From Pirellulaceae bacterium (lineage in GTDB: Bacteria > Planctomycetota > Planctomycetia > Pirellulales > Pirellulaceae), in the NCBI GenBank assembly GCA_022448315.1, contig JAKVCA010000015.1:56837-120836 (forward strand): a stretch of 64,000 nucleotides of DNA, read 5' to 3'. Position numbers and translations under genes: made by a program. This document shows positions 36,349 through 45,397 of the stretch, in pieces. Within the stretch, counting starts at the first letter, position 1. Each line of letters opens with the position of its first letter. Below the pieces are notes generated by a model. The model did no database searches. It saw nothing but the letters and a program-made list of their open reading frames with translations, and was not told where the DNA came from.

Positions 36349-38621
36349 CAGTCCTTGACCGGCCGAAGCCAGACCGCGTCGGCATGCACATAACCTCCTG
36401 CCTTCTGGGTCGAGAGGCGAACCTGGCAGAGGTCACCCTCGTTCAGGTCGACAACTCCCAGTGAGGTGAATCCATCATCGATCGGTGGTTTCTGCGTCAT
36501 GTTGATGCGTCGTTCGTCGGTCTTACCCTTGGTGGTAAGTGTGACAAGGACCGTTTTTCCTCGGTTCTCGTGGGATTGATAAGCGAGCAGAACCTCGTAG
36601 CGCCCTTTTTTCTGGGTCGTCAGCTCAAAGTCAATCTGCGATTGTGAGTCTGCAGGAGCATAGATGTAGCCATAACCAATGTAGCCTTTCAACCCCGTTC
36701 CCTCGGTCCAACTACCTTGCTGCGTCGCGTCCCGGTCATCAAGGAGTTGTCCAGTAAAGGACTCGGGGTCTCGACCACTCGGCGGTCCTTCGGGTCGCGC
36801 GATTAGTAATTTTTCCGGCATTTCGATCGGGCTTGATACCGTCTTGCGGCGTGCTTTGCCCGGCAGTTGAAGGAGTCCTTGGAACTCTGCCAGATATTGT
36901 TCGTAGACGTCTCGGGGCAGGCAGTCACGAGCCACGCAGACTGAACTGGCTTTGCCCACGACTTCGCCCATCATTCCACAGGTCTTCATCACACGGGTTG
37001 TCCCGAGTGCTTCATGGGTCACGCTGATGCATCTTCCCGCCATGAAGAGGTTGGTGATGTTTCTCGAATAGAAACATCGATAGGGAATGGGGTATCCATA
37101 AGTTCGATCAATGCGACGGTCGTGCACCGCGATGGAAATAAAAGGATTCTCGGGAAACTTGATGGCGTACTGTTCTTTGGGGTAGTGCAAATCGATTGAC
37201 CATGTGCTGGGGACGCAGCCGTCGGGGAAGACCCTTTTGGAAACGATGTCTTCCTGGGTCAACACGATATCACCCATAAGTCGGCGGGATTCTCGAGGCC
37301 CACCGATGTAAGCCACCCACGTCAACTCGGCTTTGAGATGATCTGCTCGACCATCTCGGTTTTTCATTGCGTTGAAGGCGCCGTATACTGCTCGTAAATT
37401 CCAGTCCCTGATCGACTCCGCGTCTTTGATCGGATCCCGATCGAAACCACTTTCCCAGAACCATTGACCGTGAAAGTCTCTTGGGTAGGGAAAGTCTTTC
37501 ATGGTCAAGTCCAAAGCCCACGGCGTTTCGGGGAATTCCACAGCCTTGTCCCTTTCGGCCCAAGCCCACATGTTGCTCATCCCCATACGTCCACGCGGCG
37601 TCATGTCCCAGTCGGCTTCGGCGAGATAACCAATGGTTCCGTGCCCGGTGCAATCGGCAAATAATCTCCCCGTAAATCGGGAGTACTCACTGGTTCGGGT
37701 ATCGAAGGCGACCACCGCTTTGATCTTGTCGCCTTCCATTTCAACCTGATAGGCATGGTGGTTCAGGAAGAGATCGATGTTGGCTTCTGCACGGATAACC
37801 TGCTCCTTGAGAGCGTCACCAAATTCTTCCGCAAGTCCCGGAGACTTGGTCGCCTGATCGGCAAATTCTTCGATGATTTCTCCTATGCGGGGGTAAATAC
37901 CGCGTCGGATCAAACCCATCGCCCAAACACGCACTTCACTGGAACCATTTCCACCAAGGACAGGGCGATTCTGAATGAGTGCGACGCGGCAGCCCATGCG
38001 AGCCGCTGAAAGCGCAGCTCCCATGCCCGAGTAGCCTCCTCCCACGACGACCAAGTCATAATCGCCTCGTTCCGTTGGTTCTTCCGCAAGGCCAAGTTGT
38101 TCACGGCGCCACTGAGAAAGCACCGTGGAGCTGTTGGGAGGTTGGTTATCGATTTCGGTCGAAAGGTAGATGGCGTCACACCTTCCGTCGAATCCCGTGG
38201 AATCTCGAAGCGTCAAACGATGTTGGCCGGCGGTAAGTCGGGTTGTGCCTCCGTATTGCCAGGCCCATGTTTTGCTCTGACGCCCAAACGACGTGTTGAG
38301 TGGCTTACCATCAATGAGGATCTGGAACTGACCCGGCATCCCGCTGGCGTTAAACTTCGCCACCCAGTCAAGAGTGCGAACATGAACGCGATAAGTTCCT
38401 GCGACCGGTGCATGAAAAGAGGTGGTTGCATCTGCAACCGGTTTTCCAAGACCATGAGCCAGAAGGTAGGGGGATCCCATGGTGTCGATGAACTGGGTGT
38501 CGAGGACCCAGCCGCCTGTCTCTTCGAAACTTTCGGCTTCAATCAGGATGCCCTCTCCCCTGGCTGGCAAGGCAACGCACCAAGGCAGGACAATGAGGGC
38601 CATAAACGCAGGACGAAACAC
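36348..38621 (-). CDS. Secreted FAD-dependent oxidoreductase with flanking sandwich domains
   Basis: A 757-residue secreted flavoprotein. The GTG at 38621 is favoured: GAAGGAG lies 8 bases before it and a clean Sec signal follows (MFRPAFMALIVLPWCVALPA); upstream in-frame ATGs lack this. Residues 25-155 form a sugar-binding-like sandwich (ILIEAESFEETGGW to GRCDAIYLS). The FAD domain (about 187-600) opens with LVVVGGGYSGMGAA and belongs to the FAD_oxidored group. The C-terminal 130 residues resemble a golvesin-type sandwich (GRYEVLLAYQSHENRG, HADAVWLRP). No Tat motif is seen although a bound flavin is expected. The membrane flavoprotein gene overlaps its stop by one base. Substrate unknown, possibly a carbohydrate. 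Confidence 0.87.
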   Translation of the reverse strand: MFRPAFMALIVLPWCVALPARGEGILIEAESFEETGGWVLDTQFIDTMGSPYLLAHGLGKPVADATTSFHAPVAGTYRVHVRTLDWVAKFNASGMPGQFQILIDGKPLNTSFGRQSKTWAWQYGGTTRLTAGQHRLTLRDSTGFDGRCDAIYLSTEIDNQPPNSSTVLSQWRREQLGLAEEPTERGDYDLVVVGGGYSGMGAALSAARMGCRVALIQNRPVLGGNGSSEVRVWAMGLIRRGIYPRIGEIIEEFADQATKSPGLAEEFGDALKEQVIRAEANIDLFLNHHAYQVEMEGDKIKAVVAFDTRTSEYSRFTGRLFADCTGHGTIGYLAEADWDMTPRGRMGMSNMWAWAERDKAVEFPETPWALDLTMKDFPYPRDFHGQWFWESGFDRDPIKDAESIRDWNLRAVYGAFNAMKNRDGRADHLKAELTWVAYIGGPRESRRLMGDIVLTQEDIVSKRVFPDGCVPSTWSIDLHYPKEQYAIKFPENPFISIAVHDRRIDRTYGYPIPYRCFYSRNITNLFMAGRCISVTHEALGTTRVMKTCGMMGEVVGKASSVCVARDCLPRDVYEQYLAEFQGLLQLPGKARRKTVSSPIEMPEKLLIARPEGPPSGRDPESFTGQLLDDRDATQQGSWTEGTGLKGYIGYGYIYAPADSQSQIDFELTTQKKGRYEVLLAYQSHENRGKTVLVTLTTKGKTDERRINMTQKPPIDDGFTSLGVVDLNEGDLCQVRLSTQKAGGYVHADAVWLRPVKD

Positions 38622-38900
38622 GGGAGTTACTCCTTCAAAGCACATGGGGTTGAACAAGAATCTGTCCAAAGGTTCCCATTGTAGCCAAACGGTTCGGGAA
38701 GCCCACAACTCGCCGGCGTGACGGCCCGCTTTAACACGTTCGCAATAAATAGGTAAGGTGAGTAGATTCGTTACCAGATGACATGACCCGTCGCCAATCA
38801 TGATCCAGACCATGCCCCTTGGCGTGAAAGAGGCCAATCTCCGTTGGTGGTAGGTTCAGGCCAGCGCGGCGACGTTTGGTTAGCCATGTAACGATAACAT

Positions 38901-39341
38901 TCATGGACCAGTCCCATTTTTTCCAAGTGTCTTGGATCCTTGCTGTTGTGCCAGAGCCTCCAATTCCTCAAAAATACCGTCACCAAATTGACGTCGAATC
39001 TCTTTTTTCATTATCGCATTCCATGCTGCGACTTCTTCTCGGGTCTGTTTGGGATCGCCCGGGTAATCCGAAGGCAAGCTCTCCGACTCGACGCCGCAAC
39101 GTATTTTAAGGAGTCGGACGTAGACCTGCTGTCCCGGTGGATAGGGGAGCGGCGGATATTGTTTCAAAACCAACTTCCCGGTCAGAATCGCCTCCTCGGC
39201 CTCTCTTTCCCCTTTGGCTGTCGGCGACTCAGTAGTCGACCCGAGCTGCGACCCGCCAGTAGGGTTTCTCTCGCATCCGAGCCCGAAGAGGCAGAACGCG
39301 GAGATAACTAGAGCGTTGAAGTGCCGACATGATGGAGCCAT
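38901..39341 (-). CDS. Hypothetical lipoprotein
   Basis: A 146-residue protein I do not recognise. The N-terminus (SAFCLFGLGCERN) looks like a lipoprotein signal with the modified cysteine at residue 23, though the box is not a classical L-x-G-C. After a Ser/Thr/Glu-rich linker come a proline-rich stretch (YPPLPYPPG) and a helical C-terminus (EEVAAWNAIMKKEIRRQFG). A single gene between the FAD oxidoreductase leader and a membrane protein. Confidence 0.6.
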   Translation of the reverse strand: MAPSCRHFNALVISAFCLFGLGCERNPTGGSQLGSTTESPTAKGEREAEEAILTGKLVLKQYPPLPYPPGQQVYVRLLKIRCGVESESLPSDYPGDPKQTREEVAAWNAIMKKEIRRQFGDGIFEELEALAQQQGSKTLGKNGTGP

Positions 39342-39608
39342 TGATCGTCCAATCGATTAATACCGTCGCAAGCCGAAGTGAGTCGACGATCCAGACACAT
39401 GGCGAACACACATCCGCATCGGGATCTCTTTGACGTCTTATCCCCACTGAAGGACTTGGATGAACGGGACTCAAAAAAGTTCCTCAGCGGCATCTATTTC
39501 CGGGAAACTCACAAGGAAAATCAAGTCCTGTAGAAACAGGCATAAGGTTTCGTGGCGGTAGACCCGTTCATGACAGACAACTCCAAACGCAACCAGGTGC
39601 AGACGAGT

Positions 39609-40073
39609 TCACCGATTTGTTTCGTTCCGTGCCTTGACGGCCTGCGTGACAGACTCCACCACACGGTCCAATTTGGCTCGTCTCTCGCGTTTCATGGCAG
39701 AGGCCCCACGTACCCTCCTCCACGTGAAAGCAGACCAAATCATCGATAGAACGCCGAAACCGATGAAGCCCAAAAGCTCGCCTCGAACCATGTCGCCAAC
39801 GCACATCGCTATGCAGATGAAAGTGAGCAATGCGGGCTGACTGATCGAATGAGGGCCATCAAACTCGCCTCGGTAAAAGAACCAAGCATGAAGGGTTGCA
39901 AGAGAAAACAGTACCAGTTCGAGTCCGGGCAATTCTCTCGCGTAGGAATAGAGCCCAAGAGCGACGATGAATAGAATGAGCAATCCAAAGGTAAACACGT
40001 AAGGGCACCACGCAATCCAGAGCCGCATGCTCTTGGGTGCAATCGAGCCGTCTTCGGATAGAGTCTTTGTCAC
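39609..40073 (-). CDS. Hypothetical membrane protein next to tRNA-Arg
   Basis: A protein of about 154 residues with roughly four hydrophobic spans (VFTFGLLILFIVALGLYSY, LELVLFSLATLHAWFFY, ALLTFICIAMCVGDMV, GFIGFGVLSMIWSAF) and a basic C-terminal tail. The frame extends back to 40223, but that start lies inside the tRNA gene. GTG at 40073 has AGAAAGGG about 8 bases before it and is preferred. Family unknown. Confidence 0.65.
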   Translation of the reverse strand: MTKTLSEDGSIAPKSMRLWIAWCPYVFTFGLLILFIVALGLYSYARELPGLELVLFSLATLHAWFFYRGEFDGPHSISQPALLTFICIAMCVGDMVRGELLGFIGFGVLSMIWSAFTWRRVRGASAMKRERRAKLDRVVESVTQAVKARNETNR

Positions 40074-40220
40074 CGAAGCACCCTTTCTCGATGGCGAGGT
40101 TAGGCCCTTCCTCTCCAAAAGTTTCGAAAGCTTGATGGCCTGTTTGCCCGCAGTGAGCGAATATGGTTCAGGGCCGTGAGTCAAACCGGGAATAAGTTTT
40201 GACTCACTGACCCCGCCAAG

Positions 40221-40294
40221 CATCCCGGACAGGATTCGAACCTGTGACCTGCTGATTAGAAGTCAGCTGCTCTATCCAGCTGAGCTACCGGGAC
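40221..40294 (-). tRNA. tRNA-Arg (anticodon UCU)
   Basis: On the minus strand a complete cloverleaf is visible. The acceptor stem is GTCCCGG/CCGGGAT, the D arm is in GCTCAGCTGGATAGAGC, the anticodon stem GCTGA/TCAGC has loop CTTCTAA, and the T arm ACAGG-TTCGAAT-CCTGT is canonical. The anticodon TCT reads AGA. CCA is not encoded. It lies upstream of a membrane-protein gene on the same strand. Confidence 0.95.
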
Positions 40295-40728
40295 CGAAGG
40301 ATGTCAACGCCCACGAATTCCATGAAAACCCACAAACGCTCCCAGATATCACACCCGCTTTCGCCTGAATCGTCAAGTGACAGTCCCGTAGTTTTCCCAG
40401 CCACCCGACGGTATCTGTTTAAGTTGCTCGTAAGTTCCTTGTCCGATTTGGGGTGAATCTGGGTTTGGCGTAGCTGCTGGCTCGAATGATTTTCTCGGTC
40501 GAACTCAGTGTGTTGTCGAAGCGAGCGGCGATGTCGCTTCGAAAAGCGATTACCCTCACTCAGCAGCGGCTAACGCTTTGTCAGTATAAAAAGACAAAAA
40601 GTTCGCTGTGACGCGGCAATGGTTTCGCAAGATTGTCTATTCTTGGGTGAGCGGCGGACGGCAATCAATCGGCCCCCACCTGCCTTAATTCTTCCGTTCT
40701 AGAGCTTTCTGCGTCGTAAGGGACTCTA
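40295..40728. other. Intergenic region with a perfect hairpin
   Basis: This 434-base gap separates the tRNA (minus) from the LarA-like gene (plus). I see no gene. At 40516-40542, TCGAAGCGA, a 9-base loop and TCGCTTCGA form a perfect 9-bp hairpin without a T-run. AAGGGA lies 6 bases before the downstream ATG. Confidence 0.55.
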
Positions 40729-42012
40729 ATGTCGCACTGGCCCCGTTTTTTTCGAGTTCACCAGAAGTTCGATGCGCCTGTGGTCAATGATGTTGTCCGG
40801 GCAACCATCGAGACGTTGGGAAAGCTTGACTTACGACAAAGAGTAAAGCCCGGGGAATCGGTCGCGATCACCGCCGGAAGCCGTGGGATTGCCCATATCG
40901 CAGAGATCTTGAAAGCCGTCGTCGAGCATTTCAAACAACTCGACGCGCGCCCGTTTATTGTCCCGGCCATGGGCAGCCACGGAGGAGGGACAGCAGAGGG
41001 ACAGTTGAAGGTTCTTCGTGGGTATGGAATCACGCCTGAGTTTTGCGGCTGCGAAATTCGAGCCAGTATGGAAACGGTCGCTGTCTCTCAGGCGGCCGAG
41101 GGATTTGCCGTCCATTTCGACAAGCACGCCTTCGAGGCAGACCATGTGTTTGTCGCGGGTCGCATCAAGCCACATACCCGGTTCGCAGGTGAAATTGAAA
41201 GTGGTTTGATGAAAATGATGTTGATCGGCCTCGGTAAACACGAAGGCGCGAAGATTTATCATCGGGCGATCGTCAATCATAGCTTCGATCAGATTGTCCG
41301 AAGCGTTGCGCGGGAAGTGCTCGATCGATGTGCCGTATGCGGCGGTCTGGCGATCCTTGAAAACGCCTATGACCAAACTGCGAAGATTGAGGCGGTTGCT
41401 CCTGAATGCTTTGAGACGCGAGAGCCTGAGCTATTGATTCAGGCGAAGCGGTGGCTTGCCCGACTTCCGTTCGAACGGGCGGACATACTCTTCTTGGACC
41501 ATATTGGTAAGGAGATCAGCGGGGCGGGGATGGATACCAATGTTGTGGGTAGAAAGTGGAATGATCACGAGGCTTTAGAGCACGAAACTCCAAAAGTGAA
41601 ACGGATATGTGTGCGGGGACTGAGTCCAGCCACTCATGGGAATGCTATTGGTCTGGGTCTGGCTGAGTTTTGCCTGACGCGGGTGATCGACGCGATGGAT
41701 GTCAATGTCACTCGAATCAATTCGCTCACGGGGAGTCACCCCACGGCCGGGATGATCCCGTTTGACTATCCCAACGACGTGGAAATGTTGGAGGCGGCCG
41801 TTCAGACTGTAGGACTCGTGGAGCCTGATGGCCTTCGAATTCTTTGGTCACAGGATACGTTGCATCTCGGAGAGATTGAGTGTTCAGAAGCGTATTGGGA
41901 ACAGGCTCAGCAACGCGATGACCTCGAGGTACTGGTATCTCCTCGTTCGCTTCCATTAAGCGAGTCCGGCTTGCTTCCAGATTTTGTTGGGCTTTCGCCG
42001 AAGTCTCAATGA
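40729..42012 (+). CDS. LarA/DUF2088-like protein
   Basis: A 427-residue protein of the lactate-racemase (LarA, DUF2088) superfamily. Visible hallmarks are AITAGSRGIAH, FIVPAMGSHGGGTAEGQ, GRIKPHTRFAGEIESGLMK and GLGKHEGAKIYHR, which fit the substrate/cofactor-binding histidines of the family. LarA uses a nickel-pincer nucleotide; none of the larB/C/E maturation genes is in this window, so the cofactor is uncertain. Many relatives act on other 2-hydroxy acids. The start is well supported by AAGGGA. A convergent NfeD-like gene ends 9 bases away. Confidence 0.83.
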   Translation: MSHWPRFFRVHQKFDAPVVNDVVRATIETLGKLDLRQRVKPGESVAITAGSRGIAHIAEILKAVVEHFKQLDARPFIVPAMGSHGGGTAEGQLKVLRGYGITPEFCGCEIRASMETVAVSQAAEGFAVHFDKHAFEADHVFVAGRIKPHTRFAGEIESGLMKMMLIGLGKHEGAKIYHRAIVNHSFDQIVRSVAREVLDRCAVCGGLAILENAYDQTAKIEAVAPECFETREPELLIQAKRWLARLPFERADILFLDHIGKEISGAGMDTNVVGRKWNDHEALEHETPKVKRICVRGLSPATHGNAIGLGLAEFCLTRVIDAMDVNVTRINSLTGSHPTAGMIPFDYPNDVEMLEAAVQTVGLVEPDGLRILWSQDTLHLGEIECSEAYWEQAQQRDDLEVLVSPRSLPLSESGLLPDFVGLSPKSQ

Positions 42013-42021
42013 AACGGGTGA

Positions 42022-43623
42022 TCAGGTCGCATCACTGGAACCCTCTTCAGGCTCTGGACACACCAATACCCGGTTGCCCGAGATTTCCACGATCTGGATG
42101 GACGCACCTGATTCAACGTAGGCCCCATCGGAAACCACGTCGATGCTCCGGCCTTGAAACCTTGCTTTGCCTGCTGGCCGAAGCACTGATTCAGTGACCC
42201 CCCATTCTCCGACCTGAACCATCGGATGAGGCTTGCCACCCCGATGTTCCTGTGCGGAGTCGGTCGGAATTTCCGGTGGAGATAGGATCAATCGATTGAA
42301 CACGGGCAACATGCCCATCTTCCGGCTAATCAACCACGCGCAGAATAAGAAAGTTAAAAAACTGCCCATGACGATCGCGAGACTCTGAGAAAGTTGCCCC
42401 ACTTCGACCGAGTTTTGTGGAACCACAAAGGTCTGGCTCGCCATCACAATGCTGGCGATCATCAACAATGCGCCCAAAATTCCCGAAAGTCCAAAGCCGG
42501 GGATCACGAACAGTTCCATTAGTAAAAAAATGATGCCGGAGATGAAAAGAAGGATTTCGAGCAACCCTGCCGTACCCCCGAGAAACCGACTCCAAAAAAA
42601 CAGGACAAAACAAAGCCCTGAAACCAGCCCACCCACACTGATGCCGGGAGCACTGAACTCGAAATACAAGGCAACGAGTCCTACCACAATGAGCAGAAAA
42701 GTGACCGCAGGATAGTTCAGCCAGAAAATCACCGAGTCGGCTGTGGTTCTTCGCAATTGGAGCGGAGGTTCCAAAATTTGGAGCGTGCCCAAAAACTCGT
42801 CTAACGAAGGCGAGGTCTCTTCACATAGGCCAAGTGCGATCCCCTGCGCTGCATTGACTTCCAGAAAGCGATTTCCGCGAGTCTCAGGGACGATGATCCA
42901 GGGAGGTTCCCCGTCTGCGGCGGCAGGCGGTTCCGGTTCGATTTCCACTTCACCATCTTCGCCTTTTTCTGCGTACTGGATTTTGAATTCCCGCGACTCG
43001 CCATCCTCGGCGATGCGCTGGTAAACCACGGCCGATCGATCGACGAGGGCTTCCGCGAGATCTGGTGATCGACTCTTGGAAGTTGCCAGATCACGAACTT
43101 GTCGTACCACGTCGGTTAGCAGCTTGGCTTCGACGTACTGAAACAGGAAGTTCTCATTGAGTTCAATGACTCCGGCGTCACCCAACCTCGCGTTCTCTCC
43201 CATAACGATACGGTCGCAGCCCAGTGCAAAAATGGCCGCTCCACTGATAGCTTTTTGTGGGACGTACGCGATCGTTGTGGCCCAATCCACATCCCGAAGA
43301 CGCTCGCCTATCGAGAGGGATTGCTGCAACAGGCCCCCCGGGCTGTCGATCACGATGATGACCAGGTCCGAACTGCGACGCTCGGCAAGTTTGAGCTTTG
43401 ACTCAAAGAACTTAAACTGTTGCTGGGTGATTTCCCCCTCAAAGTGAATGATTGTCGCCCGTTCGAATTGGCGAGGGAATTCGTTGGCAAAGCCGGGTCT
43501 ATCAGGGAGCGAGCAGCAAAGCCAGGCAGCAAGCAATCCGAGTGCAAAGGGAATACTCCCGGTCACCGAATCTTGTTGATGAGGCAGTTTTTGACCGGGC
43601 GTGGAATGGAAAATCCGAATCAT
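42022..43623 (-). CDS. NfeD-type membrane serine protease
   Basis: A 533-residue protein. A signal/anchor (FALGLLAAWLCCSLP) leads to a ClpP-like serine protease domain (about 55-290). Its strand VIIVIDSPGGLLQQS and the following AISGAAIFALGCDRIVMGE correspond to the oxyanion and nucleophile regions of the NfeD/SppA clan. Four to five spans follow (about 310-450), then an OB-fold NfeD domain (GEWGVTESVLRPAGKARFQG). NfeD proteins work with stomatin-like proteins in membrane quality control, but no stomatin gene is nearby. The start overlaps the stop of the upstream DUF1080 gene by 4 bases. Confidence 0.88.
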   Translation of the reverse strand: MIRIFHSTPGQKLPHQQDSVTGSIPFALGLLAAWLCCSLPDRPGFANEFPRQFERATIIHFEGEITQQQFKFFESKLKLAERRSSDLVIIVIDSPGGLLQQSLSIGERLRDVDWATTIAYVPQKAISGAAIFALGCDRIVMGENARLGDAGVIELNENFLFQYVEAKLLTDVVRQVRDLATSKSRSPDLAEALVDRSAVVYQRIAEDGESREFKIQYAEKGEDGEVEIEPEPPAAADGEPPWIIVPETRGNRFLEVNAAQGIALGLCEETSPSLDEFLGTLQILEPPLQLRRTTADSVIFWLNYPAVTFLLIVVGLVALYFEFSAPGISVGGLVSGLCFVLFFWSRFLGGTAGLLEILLFISGIIFLLMELFVIPGFGLSGILGALLMIASIVMASQTFVVPQNSVEVGQLSQSLAIVMGSFLTFLFCAWLISRKMGMLPVFNRLILSPPEIPTDSAQEHRGGKPHPMVQVGEWGVTESVLRPAGKARFQGRSIDVVSDGAYVESGASIQIVEISGNRVLVCPEPEEGSSDAT

Positions 43624-44810
43624 GGCAAAGACGATTCAACGGGGTAACTGGGGGCAAGGCGAAGGCGTCTGAAAAGCACTTCTTCCGAATGGTTTTGGAG
43701 GCCAAGGTAACCTTCCAGCCGACGTTCCATCAGTTCTGGAAACTGCTTAGCCGTCGCGTTAATGACCTGCTGTCCGTTGTGCCACACGCGGTAATGGAAT
43801 GCACTCGCATCGATTTCCAGAGTGTTCCATTCTCCCACGTCTCGACCCACGCGAGGTTTGGCCGGCACAATCGCGTAAAGGCTGCACCCATACTGGTAAT
43901 CCTTGAGATTGCGGTGGCCTTTGTCTCGATCATCAAGGATCTGAACTTCGATGCCACTTCCTTTGCCGTGATGATTGCCATCCTCGGGAACACGGATATA
44001 AACGCCCGAGTTGCCGTGAGATTTCAGCAAGTATTGCAGCCTCAGATTGAAGTTTTTGTCGGGTTGGTCGAGCCTTAGCCAACTACCTTTCTTACCCGTG
44101 CAGACCAGTTGTCCATCACGGACTTCCCAAGATTGCACGTCACCGTTCCCGACGGGGGTCCAACCCGCGAGGCTCTGGCCGTTGAAAATTGAGTGGGTGT
44201 TGAATTCAGTTACCCTCATGTTTTTGAACTTGAAGGAACCGCCTAGCGGGACTTCACTCTGAATTCCCAGGTAACCCCAAGATGGCCCGATGCCTTCAAC
44301 CGTCCACGCCGGCTGGCCGTTGATGCGCAATGATGCGGTGCTGCCCATCGCTTTCAAGGTGAAGGTATTCCATTCACCCGGTTTGACCAGCCCCTGAGGA
44401 ACTTTGCCATCGGCAAACCCGATCAATGTTCCTTCCTGCTTTTCAAGCAGATTGATCTGATGTCGCTTGGGCCAAGGAGAATTACCGTCGGGTAACGTCG
44501 ACCGAAAATAGATCCCCGAATCCCAGCCCGCTGCTTGTTCAGGCTTGAAGCTGAAGGTGAACTCAAAATCTTGCAGTGCGTGGGCAAGGCGAACGAATCC
44601 ATCTCCACCGGCCAACCGTAAAACGCCCTCATGGATTTCAACTTCACAACCGGTGACCACCCAGTCGGTGAGAGTGTCTCCTTGAAGTGGGTCGTAACTG
44701 AACGTCGACTCCTGTCCTTCCGCGAGTTGCAGCAGCAACAACCAAGCGATCACCCACCGGATCGATCGGCCCCAGGACTTAAAACATCTGCGCGTCATCT
44801 TCAAACTCAT
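43620..44810 (-). CDS. Secreted double DUF1080 protein
   Basis: A 396-residue secreted protein with two DUF1080-like sandwich domains, about 38-205 (WDSGIYFRSTLPDGN) and 210-390 (SIFNGQSLAGWTPVGNGD, SGVYIRVPEDGNHHGKG, IEVQILDD). The signal sequence spans about residues 15-33 (SIRWVIAWLLLLQLAEG). DUF1080 proteins are linked to 3-keto-glycoside hydrolysis; two domains may bind or cut a longer glycan. The ATGA overlap with the NfeD-type protease gene downstream indicates translational coupling. No good ribosome site is seen before the ATG at 44810. Confidence 0.85.
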   Translation of the reverse strand: MSLKMTRRCFKSWGRSIRWVIAWLLLLQLAEGQESTFSYDPLQGDTLTDWVVTGCEVEIHEGVLRLAGGDGFVRLAHALQDFEFTFSFKPEQAAGWDSGIYFRSTLPDGNSPWPKRHQINLLEKQEGTLIGFADGKVPQGLVKPGEWNTFTLKAMGSTASLRINGQPAWTVEGIGPSWGYLGIQSEVPLGGSFKFKNMRVTEFNTHSIFNGQSLAGWTPVGNGDVQSWEVRDGQLVCTGKKGSWLRLDQPDKNFNLRLQYLLKSHGNSGVYIRVPEDGNHHGKGSGIEVQILDDRDKGHRNLKDYQYGCSLYAIVPAKPRVGRDVGEWNTLEIDASAFHYRVWHNGQQVINATAKQFPELMERRLEGYLGLQNHSEEVLFRRLRLAPSYPVESSLP

Positions 44811-44861
44811 GCAGCAAGGTTTGTGACATAAAGCGGGTGGGGTGAGGGAGATGAGAGATCA

Positions 44862-45287
44862 TTACGAAGTAGAAAATAACGCTTCGGGACGTTTGAAAGA
44901 CTTGAACTCAAGGCCGTTGCCACTCGGGTCTTCAATGAACATTGTGGCCTGTTCGCCCGGTTCCCCCTCGAAGCGAATGTAGGGTGCGATCAGAAAGTTC
45001 AGTTTTGCAACTTTCAGTCGCTTCGCCAGCTCGTGCCATGCCTCCCAGTCAAGGACACAACCGAAGTGACTCGAGGGAACCTGCTTTCCATCGACTGGAT
45101 TTGTTGCAACGTCTGGCATTTGCTCCACGAGGTGTGCCGTCACCTGATGCCCCCAGAAATCAAAGTCGATCCATCGATCAGACTCACGTCCTAGTTGGCA
45201 CCCTAGTATTTTTGTGTAGAACTCACGTGTTGCCTGTAGGTCGGAAATCGGAAACGCGAGGTGGAATGGTGGCGACTTGGCATTCAT
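44862..45287 (-). CDS. VOC (glyoxalase-like) protein
   Basis: A 141-residue protein with two beta-alpha-beta-beta-beta modules of the vicinal oxygen chelate superfamily. Possible metal ligands are the histidine in [10 protein letters not shown], the histidine in SHFGCVLDW and the glutamate in GNGLEFKSF. The ATG at 45287 with GAAGAG upstream is used; upstream in-frame codons have no homologous content. Members include dioxygenases, glyoxalases and resistance proteins; this one cannot be assigned further. Confidence 0.82.
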   Translation of the reverse strand: MNAKSPPFHLAFPISDLQATREFYTKILGCQLGRESDRWIDFDFWGHQVTAHLVEQMPDVATNPVDGKQVPSSHFGCVLDWEAWHELAKRLKVAKLNFLIAPYIRFEGEPGEQATMFIEDPSGNGLEFKSFKRPEALFSTS

Positions 45288-45397
45288 GAAATGGCTCTTC
45301 AACCTCGAAGATCGGGCGGCGTCAAAAACGACGGAAGTCACCGGGCAGGCCCTGAAAACTTCCGACCAGCAGTCCACATATGAAGTTGACTGAGTGA

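Noticed and set aside
40074-40223. Longer N-terminus of the membrane protein starting at 40223
   Set aside because: The start would lie within the tRNA-Arg 3' end; a GTG with a good ribosome site at 40073 explains the gene.
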